Shown: in pieces, positions 52,993-62,935 of the stretch
Numbering within the stretch: the stretch's first letter is position 1
Layout: each line of letters starts with the position of its first letter
NCBI GenBank assembly: GCA_023376005.1
Contig: CM042156.1
Coordinates: forward strand, 44,093,388-44,157,387
Source of the DNA: Doryteuthis pealeii
Lineage: Eukaryota > Mollusca > Cephalopoda > Myopsida > Loliginidae
Length of the DNA stretch: 64,000 nucleotides
Reading direction: 5' to 3'
Made by a program: the position numbers and the translations under genes
Notes under the pieces: generated by a model
Seen by the model: only the letters and a program-made list of their open reading frames with translations
Databases searched by the model: none
What the model was told of the DNA's origin: nothing

Positions 52993-53221
52993 GCTCACTG
53001 CCATTCGTTCCCAAAGAATATTTCTTTTACAATTTGACTTTTAATTGTCGCCGGTGATTATACTTGAAAAAGAACCGGTCGAAAAGGCCTTCGTATTTTC
53101 AAACCTCCCATATTTCATATTTTATTTTCGTAATAAAATATCGGTTTATCCTACCATCCTGCAACTTGTATGATTTCCCAACATACATATGTTTCCTCTA
53201 CTTTTAGTACTCTATAAGTTT

Positions 53222-53237
53222 TCTTGTACTAAAAATG

Positions 53238-53279
<42 letters not shown>

Positions 53280-53290
53280 TATATATATTG
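53222..53290. repeat. (TA)n microsatellite
   Basis: TA run with two short interruptions. Confidence 0.95.
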
Positions 53291-53868
53291 CAAGGTAAAA
53301 TGAATACAAAGATAAATGCATTACGGACAAGTCACTCTGACAGCAGCGGTTCCCTCTATATAACCGAAGTTAAGCAGTCATGAGCCTGTTCATTACTTAA
53401 TTGGTCGTATTTAAGGAACAGCTGGTACTGTAAGCAACACGAGTTCTTTGTTAATCAGAAATGGTTTGATTCGTCATTAAATGGCCCAAAAGGGTTGATA
53501 TGCCGTTAAACAACCAACCAACCAACCAACCAAATTTAAATGTATTTCAAGTTGCTTCCCTACAGTGTTCAATATCTAGGATATAGCCACTGAAGAGTTT
53601 TATCTAGGCTGTGGTTAAAATCGCATCTAAAAACGTCTAAAACTAGCCAGTCGGCACAAGCTCATTGCGTTACTGTCAGTTTCACGATTATTTATCGATC
53701 GTAAGACGCTTGTGTAGATGCTTTTTCCGTTGATTGTAAGCACCGACTGCAACCATCCCATCTCCACCATTAAACAGGAGGCATTTGTAGTTACTGTCGG
53801 CCCTTCCAAAAACATGAATATTCATGAAATTATTGAAACCCAAGTATTTTCAACATAGATACTAGTCA

Positions 53869-53869
<1 letters not shown>

Positions 53870-53944
<75 letters not shown>

Positions 53945-53977
53945 ACACACACACATACTCTCTCTCTCTCTTTTCAG

Positions 53978-54070
<93 letters not shown>
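53870..54070. repeat. (CT)n-(CA)n-(CT)n-(TA)n compound microsatellite
   Basis: CT runs with CA at 53,925-53,955 and TA at 54,036-54,070. It abuts the palindromic element at 54,075-54,290. Confidence 0.97.
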
Positions 54071-54074
<4 letters not shown>

Positions 54075-54320
54075 AGTCTTTTTTAGTATTAGAGAATTGA
54101 AAATAAAGTGCTCGATTATGTGTGTAAGAGCTGTATTTATTATTATAGTGTACAATACATTCAAGGTGCAATTGTTACCATTGGTTTCAAGCAGCATGTT
54201 AACCATTTTTTCTAGTGGCTAATATGCTGCTTGGAAACAATGGTAACAATTGCACCTTAAATGTTTTGTGCACTATAATAGTAATATATATATATATATA
54301 TTATATATATATATGTGTGT

Positions 54321-54345
<25 letters not shown>
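54075..54345. mobile_element. Palindromic (TA)n-flanked element
   Basis: Arms ATTATAGTGTACAATACATT, AAGGTGCAATTGTTACCATTGG (in parts), CAGCATGTTAACCA return inverted at 54,215-54,285. The centre is near 54,212. The left flank AGCTCTTACACACATAATCG-type sequence (54,095-54,135) is shared with 13,640-13,670. No hammerhead core seen. (TA)n and (TG)n follow. Confidence 0.8.
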
Positions 54346-54378
<33 letters not shown>

Positions 54379-55235
54379 TGGGTGTAAGTGACTGTACAGT
54401 AACTGTACGGCCAATTACCTCACATCTTATTATGATATACTTTTAAAGAGTATACAGCATAATCTAAAAAAAATCTGTTTCAGCTTGTTGTGGTTTTTTG
54501 TGTGAGAACGAAATTGAGAATTTTAGTAATATTTAGATGAGGTCATGTCAGGATCAGCAGTTGGAAAAAATTATCAGGTTTGTACTTTAGATAGCTTTAT
54601 AAATTAATTTATGCATTCTCAGCTTTCAACTGCGTAGATTTGTCAGATGTTTGATCTTTGACAGATCTTTAGGTGGAAGACCAAGAGACAATGTTAAAAC
54701 GAACTGGCGCCGTGCCGAAAGAGAGAAAGAGAGGAGGTAGTCAGAGAGAAAGAGAGAGAGAGACATACACACACCGATAGAGAATAAGACAAATTGTGAC
54801 AAGAAGTAAGCGAGGAGCACCATGTTACTTCAATCTTTTCGCTTTATCATCTTTAAGTATCGATCTCCAGTTCAATATCAAAATGATCAAATTCTATTGA
54901 TTTGACCTGACGAGTCATCATACCGATAGCCGGTTTTGAATAACTGATTGGCCCGTGTCAAATAGAATTAGTCTACGGGAAATTCGTGCCGCAAGCCATT
55001 TGTTCACATCAAAGGAGCTTTTAAATGTTTTATTTCCTGTGTGAACACTTGATTATACAGGGTAAATGAGAAGCCGAGTTCGTTAAATATCATGCGGTCA
55101 GAACTCAAGATTTTAGAACTTTGTGAAGAGGTTCGCTTTCTGCCTTCAATTCAGTCAGTCTTATTTGCCACAAAGGAGGGAAATAATATTTACCAACCTC
55201 TCCGCATGAGTGGGAGAGTGTGGTTATGTACTGTT
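54346..55235. other. No gene supported
   Basis: (GA)n at 54,353-54,378 and 54,720-54,762; otherwise unique-looking sequence. Short frames are unrecognised. Confidence 0.5.
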
Positions 55236-55445
55236 TAGAATCGTAGGAAATTGACTCATCGGAGTTCAAATCGTGGACGAAGCCACAGTTCACATAGCGC
55301 TAATACCCTCGGGAAAAGTATGAATCCAACTATTCTCCTTCCAGCTATGGGTAAATAGACGGGCAGACTGGGGTCTTTAACCTTGGCTGGGCAACTAGCC
55401 TAGGAGAAGGGAAACTGAATTTAAACTTCTTAAATCTTCGCTTTG
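55236..55445 (+). mobile_element. SINE family S3
   Basis: GGAGTTCAAATCGTGGACGA, (box-B-like GAGTTCAAATC) CACATAGCGCTAATACCC, GTATGAATCCAACTATTCTC, CAGCTATGGGTAAATAG, CAGACTGG. The head is tRNA-like, with the box A region diverged. Same family as 62,690. Confidence 0.75.
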
Positions 55446-55504
55446 GGTGGTCACTACTAGAATAGACTCAGTCCTACTTAGTGATCTATTTTTCAATTAA
55501 AAAA

Positions 55505-55712
55505 TATAGGATGTGAAACAAGGTCAATTTCTTAAGCGAAGTTTAAGAGGTTTAAATTCAAAGTTTTAATTTCTCCTAGACTGGCTGCCCAACCAAGGCC
55601 CTACTATTTACCCATAGTTGGAAGGGAGAATAGTTGAATACTTCTAACTCACTTACTACGATCTCGCTATCCAGCACGTTAGCGATTACGCCACGCGGAC
55701 CCCCCCCCCCGT
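55505..55712 (-). mobile_element. SINE family S3, inverted copy
   Basis: Reverse complement order of S3: CAAGGTCAATTTCTTAAGCG, CTACTATTTACCCATAG, GGAGAATAGTTG, ATCTCGCTATCCAGCACG, TTAGCGATTACGCCACGCGG. The last part is a tRNA-like box A (GGCGTAATCGCTAACG on the minus strand). With the copy at 55,236 it forms an inverted pair about 60 bp apart. Confidence 0.75.
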
Positions 55713-56435
55713 TACAGATTCTTTCTAACCAATGTTTGGTGGGGGAGGGAGAATGTGAGTAGTAGCTTTCAACCTCTCAAGCTTATCAAACTACACCCTT
55801 GTGCCAATTAATTGAAACAAAATGAATAATCATGTTCTCAGACTCATTCTCTATCTTACTAGCACTAAAAATTTTAAAAAAATAAAAATCTTTAAGATCC
55901 TTGAGCATTAAGCTCCGTGTACAACTCGAAAGAGATTCTTCTGATCTCGATTCACATTGGAATAAAAAGGAGATGAAAAACTTGACTTGGCAGCCAAATC
56001 GGTTTTAGATATAGCCCCCACCAAATCCAAAATTCCATGGACTGACTTGAATCCCAAAATCAATAAAGTTTACGAGAATGTGTTGTATCGCAAGGTGGAA
56101 AGATACACAGGTGAATGGTGTGTTCAACACATTCATTAAACACCAGCATTCGGTGCTGAACGGATACATACAAACACAGAACAAATAAGTACAAACAATT
56201 GACAAGACAAACTCACACTAAAAGAGGAGGGTTAGTTCGGTATATCCAATACAGCAAAGTCAGTCTGAATATTATTCAGCTAGTTAATCTACTTTAATCG
56301 TAGGCTATTTTATGGCTATGAGCCAGTCCATCTGGTAGAGTGCTGAAGGGGTGTTAGGTTACTCTATAATATAATGAAAACCAGCTTTCAGAAATTCCAG
56401 ATTGAAAAAAAGTCACTATATCCTGATTATGCATT
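55713..56435. other. No gene supported
   Basis: C run at 55,700-55,710; a 66-codon minus-strand frame (56,005-56,205) has no recognised domain. Nothing else noted. Confidence 0.45.
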
Positions 56436-56439
56436 GGTT

Positions 56440-57050
56440 ACACCGCCCTGTCGGCAGGGCGTTAGAATGCACCGACTGCACCTCTGCAGAGGGGTAAGAC
56501 TCCCTCAATGGGACCACCTGTTGGTCGTGGGTGTGACCCGTGATGCTTAAGGATAGAACCCAGGTGGATGAGCAGTTCATGACTTGCAATACTCCACTTT
56601 GGCCCTTTTCTTGGACTAGACGGGCGGTCGGAGAGGCCCCCTCCGATCAATTGGCTGGTCACGTCAAGCCCTAGCACCTATATGATTTTCCCAACCCTAT
56701 TGCCCTTATGGCAAGTCCCAACCCCTTTTTATCATATGGGTGCTAGAAGGCGGTGGCTGAGGGTCTACATGTCCTGGGAATGACGTTAAACCCGATCTGA
56801 TGGTGAGGTTCCCGTTTTGGAAGTTTGGGGAATGTGGAGCACCCCTTCATCACCATTGCTCCCTGGTCCACTCTGACCCGGAGTGGTAGTACCTGTTAGG
56901 GTCCCATCTATGGGTTAAATAGAAAAACATGAGTTAATAAACAAAATTGTATTATCCATTAAGAATTGATTTATTTCAAAACTTTATCGGCATTAGATAA
57001 CCCACTGAGGTTGATATGCCGTAAAACAAAACAAAAAAACAAAACAAAAG
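56440..57050 (-). mobile_element. Full-length R1 repeat with one 59-bp unit and hairpin end
   Basis: Order on the plus strand: one 59-bp unit (CGACTGCACCTCTGCAGAGG), TTGGACTAGACGGGCGGTCG, CACCTATATGATTTTCCC, CTAGAAGGCGGTGGCTGAGG, GGAGTGGTAGTACCTGTTAG, GTATTATCCATTAAGAATTG, GGCATTAGATAACCC, GATATGCCGTAAAAC, (AAAC)n. It is the most complete copy in the window and links the 59-bp unit, R1 body and mobile hairpin into one family. Confidence 0.85.
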
Positions 57051-57176
57051 CATTGGTTACATAAAACATTCGCACTCCTTTATATTCAAACAAGAGTAAC
57101 AAACACAGTATATTGTTGCGTAGTCCGGTATTACTTCATGATATGTTGTATTAACCAGCACTATTTCAGTCGGCAG

Positions 57177-57290
57177 GGTCGATTTAGCTCAGTCGGTAGA
57201 GCGTTCGACTAGGAACCACGATGATCTGGGTTCGATACCGACGCCTCACCAACTCAGTGTATGAGTAGCACAGGGATCTGTGCCGTAAAG
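57177..57290 (+). mobile_element. tRNA-derived SINE
   Basis: GTCGATTTAGCTCAGTCGGT, AGAGCGTTCGACTAGGAACC, GGGTTCGATACCGAC: boxes A and B are clear. The body CACCAACTCAGTGTATGAGT, AGCACAGGG matches 58,640-58,670. Arms do not fold as a true tRNA. Confidence 0.85.
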
Positions 57291-57309
57291 TATTCATATA
57301 TATAAAGTA

Positions 57310-57339
<30 letters not shown>

Positions 57340-57340
<1 letters not shown>

Positions 57341-57969
57341 CTTATTATAATGGAGATTGTAGGATTGTCTGTCTGTAACCGAAGCTACTCAAGTCACAAT
57401 TCCCTTTGTTATTTACACATATTCTCCATGATTTTATTTTTTATTTAAACTTCAATTATTAGTAAAATTGTTTTACATCATTAAGACTGTTAACAATATC
57501 TACATACTAATGACATGCAATTATATTTATATATTCAACGAAATAGCGGTTTACAGTGTGAATGGGAAGGCTAATTTGCATATTGATATTAAAAAATTTG
57601 ATTTTAATAAATATATGCTTAGTATTATTGATTTCTAATTGTTTGGTTTTATCTTAATAAATATGAGCAAAAATCTCGGGAATAAATCTTAACAGAAATC
57701 TATTAACATAAAGAAATAACTGTAATTTTATTCTTTTCTTCCTATTTTAACTAAATAGTTAAATTAGGGAAATTTACCACTGAAAGACGGGAGTAAGGGA
57801 AAATAGTGGAACAGTTAGTTTCAAAGTTGTTCTATTTTCCAATTATACCCCCTCTGTTCCAAATATTTTTATCTGAATTCTTATTCAGTTTAATTGGCCT
57901 TTCTAATTTAACATATTTTATTATATTAAAACTTAAATACTTGCACCCGGAGGTGCATATATTTGCTAG
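57340..57969 (+). mobile_element. Non-autonomous Helitron, family A, 630 bp
   Basis: TC start after A (57,339/57,340), CTAG end (57,966-57,969) before T, GCACCCGGAGGTGC hairpin inside the 3' end. It is close in sequence to 25,333-25,974. Inserted at the 3' end of a (TA)n run next to a tRNA-derived SINE. Confidence 0.92.
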
Positions 57970-58019
57970 TATATATAAGAAACATGAGAAGAGAAATAAA
58001 TAAAAGAAGAAATTTGAAC

Positions 58020-58270
58020 TGAAAATGACCAGTCTGAAAAATCCCAAGGTGTCAGCCACCCGGAATAATGGAATACTTCTAGCCCCCAGATAAACAGCTT
58101 CCACCAGATCAGAAACACAGCCACCTCCTTAAAAGATAAGATGAATTGAAACCCAATACTATCAAAGGCGTGGCGCTCGCCCCAGACGCTAAAATAATCT
58201 CCTTGGTCTTGCGCTAGTGAAAAGAGGATAGACTCCATCGCTGTCTGGCTGAAACGGATCCTAGGCCAAT
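58020..58270. repeat. Segment partly repeated at 58,690-58,800
   Basis: CAGACGCTAAAATAATCTCC, AGCGCTA or GCGCTAGTGAAAAG and ATAGACTCCATC.CTGTCTGG occur in both places, with a tRNA-derived SINE between. Unidentified; possibly an LTR or SINE body. Confidence 0.5.
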
Positions 58271-58573
58271 CCGATGATGGCTTACTTATTTCAGTTGTGG
58301 TATCTCTGGACACTGCTTCTTTATATTTTGTACCATCATCTTCTTCGGCTCGGTAAACTTGCATTATCAACACAGGCAGAACATTACCGGTATATGTTTT
58401 TATATTCTTTCCCGGGTACAATTCGACCCACAATCAGGAAGATTAGAGACAGTGAGCCCATCTGTCCGACGGCGCAGTAAACCTTGCGGGACTACCTGTA
58501 ACTACAGGTCTCAAGTGACTTACGAACTGTGAACTCCGAACTCCCAATTCGGACTGCTTAACACTCCCCTAAA

Positions 58574-58675
58574 GGTCCGGTTTAGCTCAGTCGGTAGAGT
58601 GTCCGACTAGGAATCACAAGGTTCCAGGTTCGATACCGGTCCTCGCCAGCTCAGCATATGAGTAGCACAGGGTGG
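58574..58675 (+). mobile_element. tRNA-derived SINE
   Basis: GGTCCGGTTTAGCTCAGTCG, GTAGAGTGTCCGACTAGG, CCAGGTTCGATACCGGTCC: acceptor ends GGTCCGG/CCGGTCC pair, boxes A and B are intact, but the anticodon arm (TCCGACTAGGAATCAC) does not pair. The body matches 57,250-57,290. Confidence 0.88.
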
Positions 58676-59139
58676 TAAAGTGAGGAGCTGATGGTAGGTG
58701 TGTCGGTCCATCTCAGATGCTAAAATGATCTCCTCTGTCTAGCGCTATTGAAAAGGGTATAGACTCCATCACTGTCTGGCTGTTACCGACATTAGACCGC
58801 CCAGCCGACTTTACTTATATAGCATTAGCCCCACCTACATTTAGCTGAATGCCTACGCATATGCCAATGTCTACTTAACCCTTTCTTCTTCCAATGATAC
58901 CACCTATGCACCATTTCTTATAATCGGCCACTATGCGTTTTCTGAATCTACTAAATAAATTCTCATATCTAATCTTCAATCCTGAACAAAGGATGGCCAG
59001 ACACATTGTCTCTATTCCTATCGGTTTGTGGGGTCTCGTTTTTATTTATTTGTTTGTTGATCCTCTTAAAATTTTCCGTTGAATTTCTTTATCTCCTTAA
59101 CCATATCGTAACACTCGAGTTTGTCAAACAGCCTACACT

Positions 59140-59440
59140 GTTAAAAAATGTTGCGTTTCAGTAGTAATAGATCTGCAAGGCTAGCTTGCTAACCATTGCA
59201 ACATGATTGGGCACCTCTTTAATAATCAACCCGTTCGCCATAAGTAAGATGTGACACAAGGTCGCAAGTATAGGGCATTCGACGAAGATCGAACTCGCTA
59301 TTCAGTAGAAATGGGTGTGCGAGACTTGCTTGCAAACCATTATACCACGACGGAAGCCTCATTAATACCTAACCCCTTCGCCACGTGTGGGATGTGACAC
59401 AAGGTTGCTAGTATAGGATATCCAGCGAGGATTAAAATCG
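59140..59440 (-). mobile_element. tRNA-like SINE family S2, two tandem copies
   Basis: Each copy reads on the minus strand: GTGTAATGGTTAGCAAGC-like box A, a long insert, GAGTTCGATC-like box B, then TACTTGCGACCTTGTGTCAC, ATCC.AC and GGCGAACGGGTTG. Other copies are at 60,385-60,880 (plus, four in a row) and 61,528-61,632 (minus). Confidence 0.75.
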
Positions 59441-60125
59441 CTATTCAATCTCTCATCATGATCCTACTATTACTCAAAGTAGTTTCATCTTTTCTAACGC
59501 GAAGAGAACCTCTTCGTTTTCCTTCTCCTAGGCTGGTTGCCATGCACAAAGCACAAGCCCTTATTTAGTATCACTAATGTTCAGCTACAAGGATGACTTT
59601 GGCATTAAATAACCCATGTAGGTTGAGATACCATTAAACAAAGAAACCAAACCAAACCAAAACTTTCCTACATCTGTTACTTATATGGAACGCTATTTTT
59701 CAAAGCTGTAAACTTTTTCATTCATAGATTTATCTCTGGTTATATTAAGGATTTGTAATTGAAATTTTTATTCATTTCCAGAACAAAACCTAATATCTGT
59801 TAATATTGAGAATGATAAAAAAAATGAATCAACAGTTATTATGAATGTAAATTTCAATTCATATTTTATCTATTTGTATCCACTAATGATATACAACAGT
59901 CAATTTGATAAATCAATCCAATTTCGGTATTAAATAATGTATTTTTTGAGTTATACAATCTGTTATAGAAAATTGTTGACAATGCTCATATATTGTAGAC
60001 TTTACTATATGTAAAGAAAACAAGAGTTCTGTTGAAATGTATAAAATATATTGTTGATACATTAGTTTTTAAATTAGATACTATTTATTTAGATTTACTC
60101 GTGTATATTTTTACCAATCCCTCTG
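59441..60125. other. AT-rich, no gene seen
   Basis: Includes the half-hairpin motif at about 59,600-59,640 (TTGAGATACCATTAAAC) and AT-rich unique-looking sequence. Confidence 0.5.
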
Positions 60126-60129
60126 CACG

Positions 60130-60400
60130 ATAAGGATGCCACACAGGGTCAATTTCTTAAGCGGATTTTCACAGGGTTTGAATTTTAGAATTTTCCTTCT
60201 CTTGGGTTATCTATCCAAGGTTAAAGAGCCCAGTTTGCCCTACTATTAACACATAGCAGGAGGGAGAATAGCTGGATTTATACCGTTCCCAAGGGTATTA
60301 GCGTTATGTGAAATGCAAAAAGCCGCGTCCGGCATTTGAACTTGTCTCGCCGTATCCATTTTCCTACGATGGTAAACATTACATTAAACGCGCCTCCACA
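60130..60400 (-). mobile_element. SINE family S3, inverted
   Basis: CAGGGTCAATTTCTTAAGCG, TTAAAGAGCCCAG, CACATAGCAGGAGGGAGAAT, GGATTTATACCGTTCCCAAG, GGTATTAGCG, GCGTCCGGCATTTGAAC follow S3 in reverse. Confidence 0.75.
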
Positions 60401-60880
60401 ATAGTGTAATGGTTAGCAAGCTAGTCTTGTAGGTCAATTGCAACTGAATAGAGAGTTCGATCCTCACTTTATGTGCATACTAAAAAGGCGCGTCCCATCA
60501 TGGTGTAACGGTTAGCAAGTTAGTATCGCAGAACCATTGTTACTTAATTGGGAGTTCGATCCTCGCTGTATGCCCCATACTTATGACCTTGTGTCACATA
60601 CTACCCGTGGCGAACGGGTTGGGTAAATAAAGGTGTCCACTTATTGTCTATTGGTTAGCAAGATAGTCTCGCAGATCCATTATTACTGAAAACCGAGTTT
60701 GATCCTCGCTGGATGCTCCATACTTGCAACCTTGTGTCACATCCTACCCTTCGTGAACAGGTTGGGTAAATACCTACTTGGAATGTCCCATCCTAGAACC
60801 ATTTCTGTGGAATAGCGAGTTTGATACTCGCTGTATTCTCCATACTTGCGACCTTGTGTCACATCCTACCCTTGTGTTGT
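60395..60880 (+). mobile_element. SINE family S2, tandem series of about four copies
   Basis: Box-A-like TGTAATGGTTAGCAAGC (60,414), TGTAACGGTTAGCAAG (60,503) and TTGGTTAGCAAG (60,652), and box-B-like GAGTTCGATCCTC (60,452, 60,552), with CATACTTGCGACCTTGTGTC tails at 60,719 and 60,843. Copies are 90-170 bp apart and variably truncated. Confidence 0.75.
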
Positions 60881-61340
60881 ATTGTCCTCGGCCGGAACAC
60901 GAAGCTTCCGGCCAAAAGACAAAAAGAAATATAAAAATATATATTTAAAAAAGGGGGAAAACGGAAGCGAGGCTTTCCGGTCAAAGAAGCAGGGAGAAGA
61001 TAAAGAAATATATAACAAATGTCCGTTATCAGATCATAAGATAAAGATGCGTAGGAGTATCTATGAATATAAAGGCCTGAGGGTTCGAGCCGATAGTCAG
61101 TCAGACAGAAGCGTCGGAACAGAGCACAAGTAAGCGACCGTTGCTACGGTCCATCGCTGCCAACGGGCATTGAGGTTCGTCCACCCCTTCCACTTCACCA
61201 TCGCCAGTCATCCCAACAATAGCAGTAGTCATTGTCAACGCTCACCATCCACCACGGCAGATATTAAAGAAATAAACTCAAAGTTTTTACAATACCCATG
61301 TGTTGTGGTTTCTTAAGTCTGACTACTACATACTTCGCTA
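60876..61340 (+). mobile_element. LTR-like sequence inserted in an S2 SINE
   Basis: The S2 tail stops at CATCCTACCCT and TGTGTTGTATTGTCC begins. A TATAAAGG motif lies at 61,066, AATAAA at 61,270, and a possible end ...CTACTACA at about 61,329 or slightly later. TG...CA ends, TATA box and poly(A) signal are LTR-like; GC content is higher than surroundings. No internal coding region is seen, and the right S2 half is not found, so the end is uncertain. Confidence 0.4.
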
Positions 61341-61527
61341 CGTGACCATATATACCCGCAACGACTACTACAGATACACGATTTAGAGTAGCGAAGAAGG
61401 CCGCTATGCAACACTTGGTGAACATTTTATATACTATCCCATTAAATATCAACTTTGGATTAGTACGTAGTAGAAGTCTAACACAGTTCAGAACGCTATA
61501 GTTATTTACTATGCTTAGCTCAGATGA

Positions 61528-61632
61528 GGCACAAGGCCAGAAGTATGGGGCACCCAATGAGAATCGAACTCACTAATAATGGTCTGCAAATTTAGCTTGC
61601 TAACCATTACACCACTCGAGGTGCCCGAGTGA
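61528..61632 (-). mobile_element. SINE family S2 head
   Basis: On the minus strand: GGCACCTCGAGTGGTGTAAT, GGTTAGCAAGC, GAGTTCGATTCTCATTGGGT, GCCCCATACTT. GGCACC/GGGTGCC acceptor-like ends pair, boxes A and B are good, and the intervening region is enlarged. Confidence 0.8.
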
Positions 61633-61687
61633 AACGTTATAATCTATCCTACTATCATACCAAATATATATATATATATATATATAT

Positions 61688-62006
61688 GTAAGAAAAGGTG
61701 GAATGAAAACATCACACAATGCTGTTAAAGAAGAAAACAATTTATAATATAATCATAGCTGATACTGATCAATATTTCGATTTTACAAAAATCATCATCA
61801 GAGCTCATTCACTCCCGTAGTTGTTTGGGTCGGAGAGGAAAGTCAAAATGACTTTCCTCTCCGACCCAAACAACTACGGGAGTGAATGAGCTCTGATGAT
61901 GATTTTTGTAAAATCGAAATATTGATCAGTATCAGCTATGATTATATTATAAATTGTTTTCTTCTTTAACAGCATTGTGTGATGTTTTCATTCCACCTTT
62001 TCTTAC
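61688..62006. mobile_element. 319-bp near-perfect palindrome between (TA)n tracts
   Basis: Two 158-bp arms are symmetric about 61,847 (AGTCA-AAA-TGACT). The outer ends GTAAGAAAAGGTGG and CCACCTTTTCTTAC are equidistant from the centre. Each arm reads outward as CTGATGA, stem GATTTT/AAAATC, GAAA, AT-ATTG-ATC. (TA)n lies at 61,663-61,687 on the left and from 62,040 on the right. Confidence 0.9.
61884..61936 (+). ncRNA. Hammerhead-like core on a palindrome arm (mirror copy on minus)
   Basis: CTGATGA (61,893-61,899), one extra T, stem II GATTTT/AAAATC (61,901-61,906 with 61,910-61,915), GAAA (61,916-61,919), two-pair stem III and C at the cleavage position (61,927). Stem I is only about three pairs (GCT/AGT). 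The mirror copy is at about 61,758-61,810 on the minus strand. The extra T and short stem I make activity doubtful. Confidence 0.45.
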
Positions 62007-62038
62007 TCATATTGTCGGATTCATTTCCTTTCTTTTAA

Positions 62039-62084
<46 letters not shown>

Positions 62085-62087
<3 letters not shown>

Positions 62088-62685
62088 AGAACCTAATATA
62101 TACATATATAAAAAAAGAATCTAGCTTGTTAACCATTACATAACCATGTGAGGTTCATAACGCTATAGTTACATTCCTTGTTAGTAAAGACATATGTACA
62201 ACATTTTGACATATAGGGGGCGCCACAATTAGTAAGAAAGTTTGATTGATGGAATTGTCTCACCAAAAGACGTGACTCTTGAGGACAGGGCTCCATTAAA
62301 AGCTAATGTTGATCTGGATTCTCTACGGCTTTAAATCGATCGCCCATCACTGTGTAACGGCCTTTTATGTTTAATGTTGGCCGCTTGAAAACGAGGTTTA
62401 TTTGTTCAAAATGGCGGTCGAAATGGGAGGAAAACAGTTGTAAATAAGAGTTTGGGTAAATGCAATGGTCATTAGAAAACCATCCCCTGGGATAGTTCTT
62501 TTCCTCTTGGCAAATACGCAAACAATACGCAAACGAGTTTACCGCTGCGTCCTTTTGTATCGAATTTACTCGAATTCTGTTTCGTTGGTTTAGCTTATTT
62601 AGTTTATTTGTGTAACAGTATATTGTTCGTAAGCCTCTTCATCAGTTTTTTCTACTTGTCTTCTTAACTTGCGTATATCTTCTAT
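62085..62685. other. No gene supported
   Basis: Mixed sequence; a CTTGTTAACCATTAC phrase (62,128) is an S2 box A remnant in reverse. A 72-codon minus-strand frame at 62,303-62,521 is unrecognised. Confidence 0.5.
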
Positions 62686-62689
62686 GTCT

Positions 62690-62935
62690 GGATGCGCGTG
62701 GTGTAACGGTTACCCTCGTAAGAAATTGGTGAAACGAGTTCAAATCCTGGGCGAGGCTGTTTGCATTTCAAATAGCGCTAATAACCTTGGGAAATGTATG
62801 AATCCAACTATTCTCCCCCCAACTATGAATAAATAGTTGGATAGACTGGGCTATTTAACCAGTCCAAGAGAAGGAAAACTCTTAATTCAAGCATGTTAAT
62901 TTCTGCATAAGAAAATGACCATATAACTTTTTAAA
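62690..62935 (+). mobile_element. SINE family S3, most complete copy
   Basis: Head: GATGCGCGTGGTGTAACGGT, (box A) and GAGTTCAAATCCTGGGCG (box B), then CAAATAGCGCTAATAACC, GTATGAATCCAACTATTCTC, ACTATGAATAAATAG, CAGTCCAAGAGAAGGAAAAC, TAAGAAAATGACC. The head is tRNA-like, with an enlarged middle. Confidence 0.8.

Noticed and set aside
57177..57250. Functional tRNA genes at 57.2 and 58.6 kb
   Set aside because: Boxes A and B are good, but the anticodon arm does not pair and a shared non-tRNA body follows, so these are SINE heads.
57966..58433. A 155-codon minus-strand frame just beyond the Helitron end
   Set aside because: No recognised domain; part overlaps a segment repeated at 58.7 kb and the last codons overlap the Helitron terminus.
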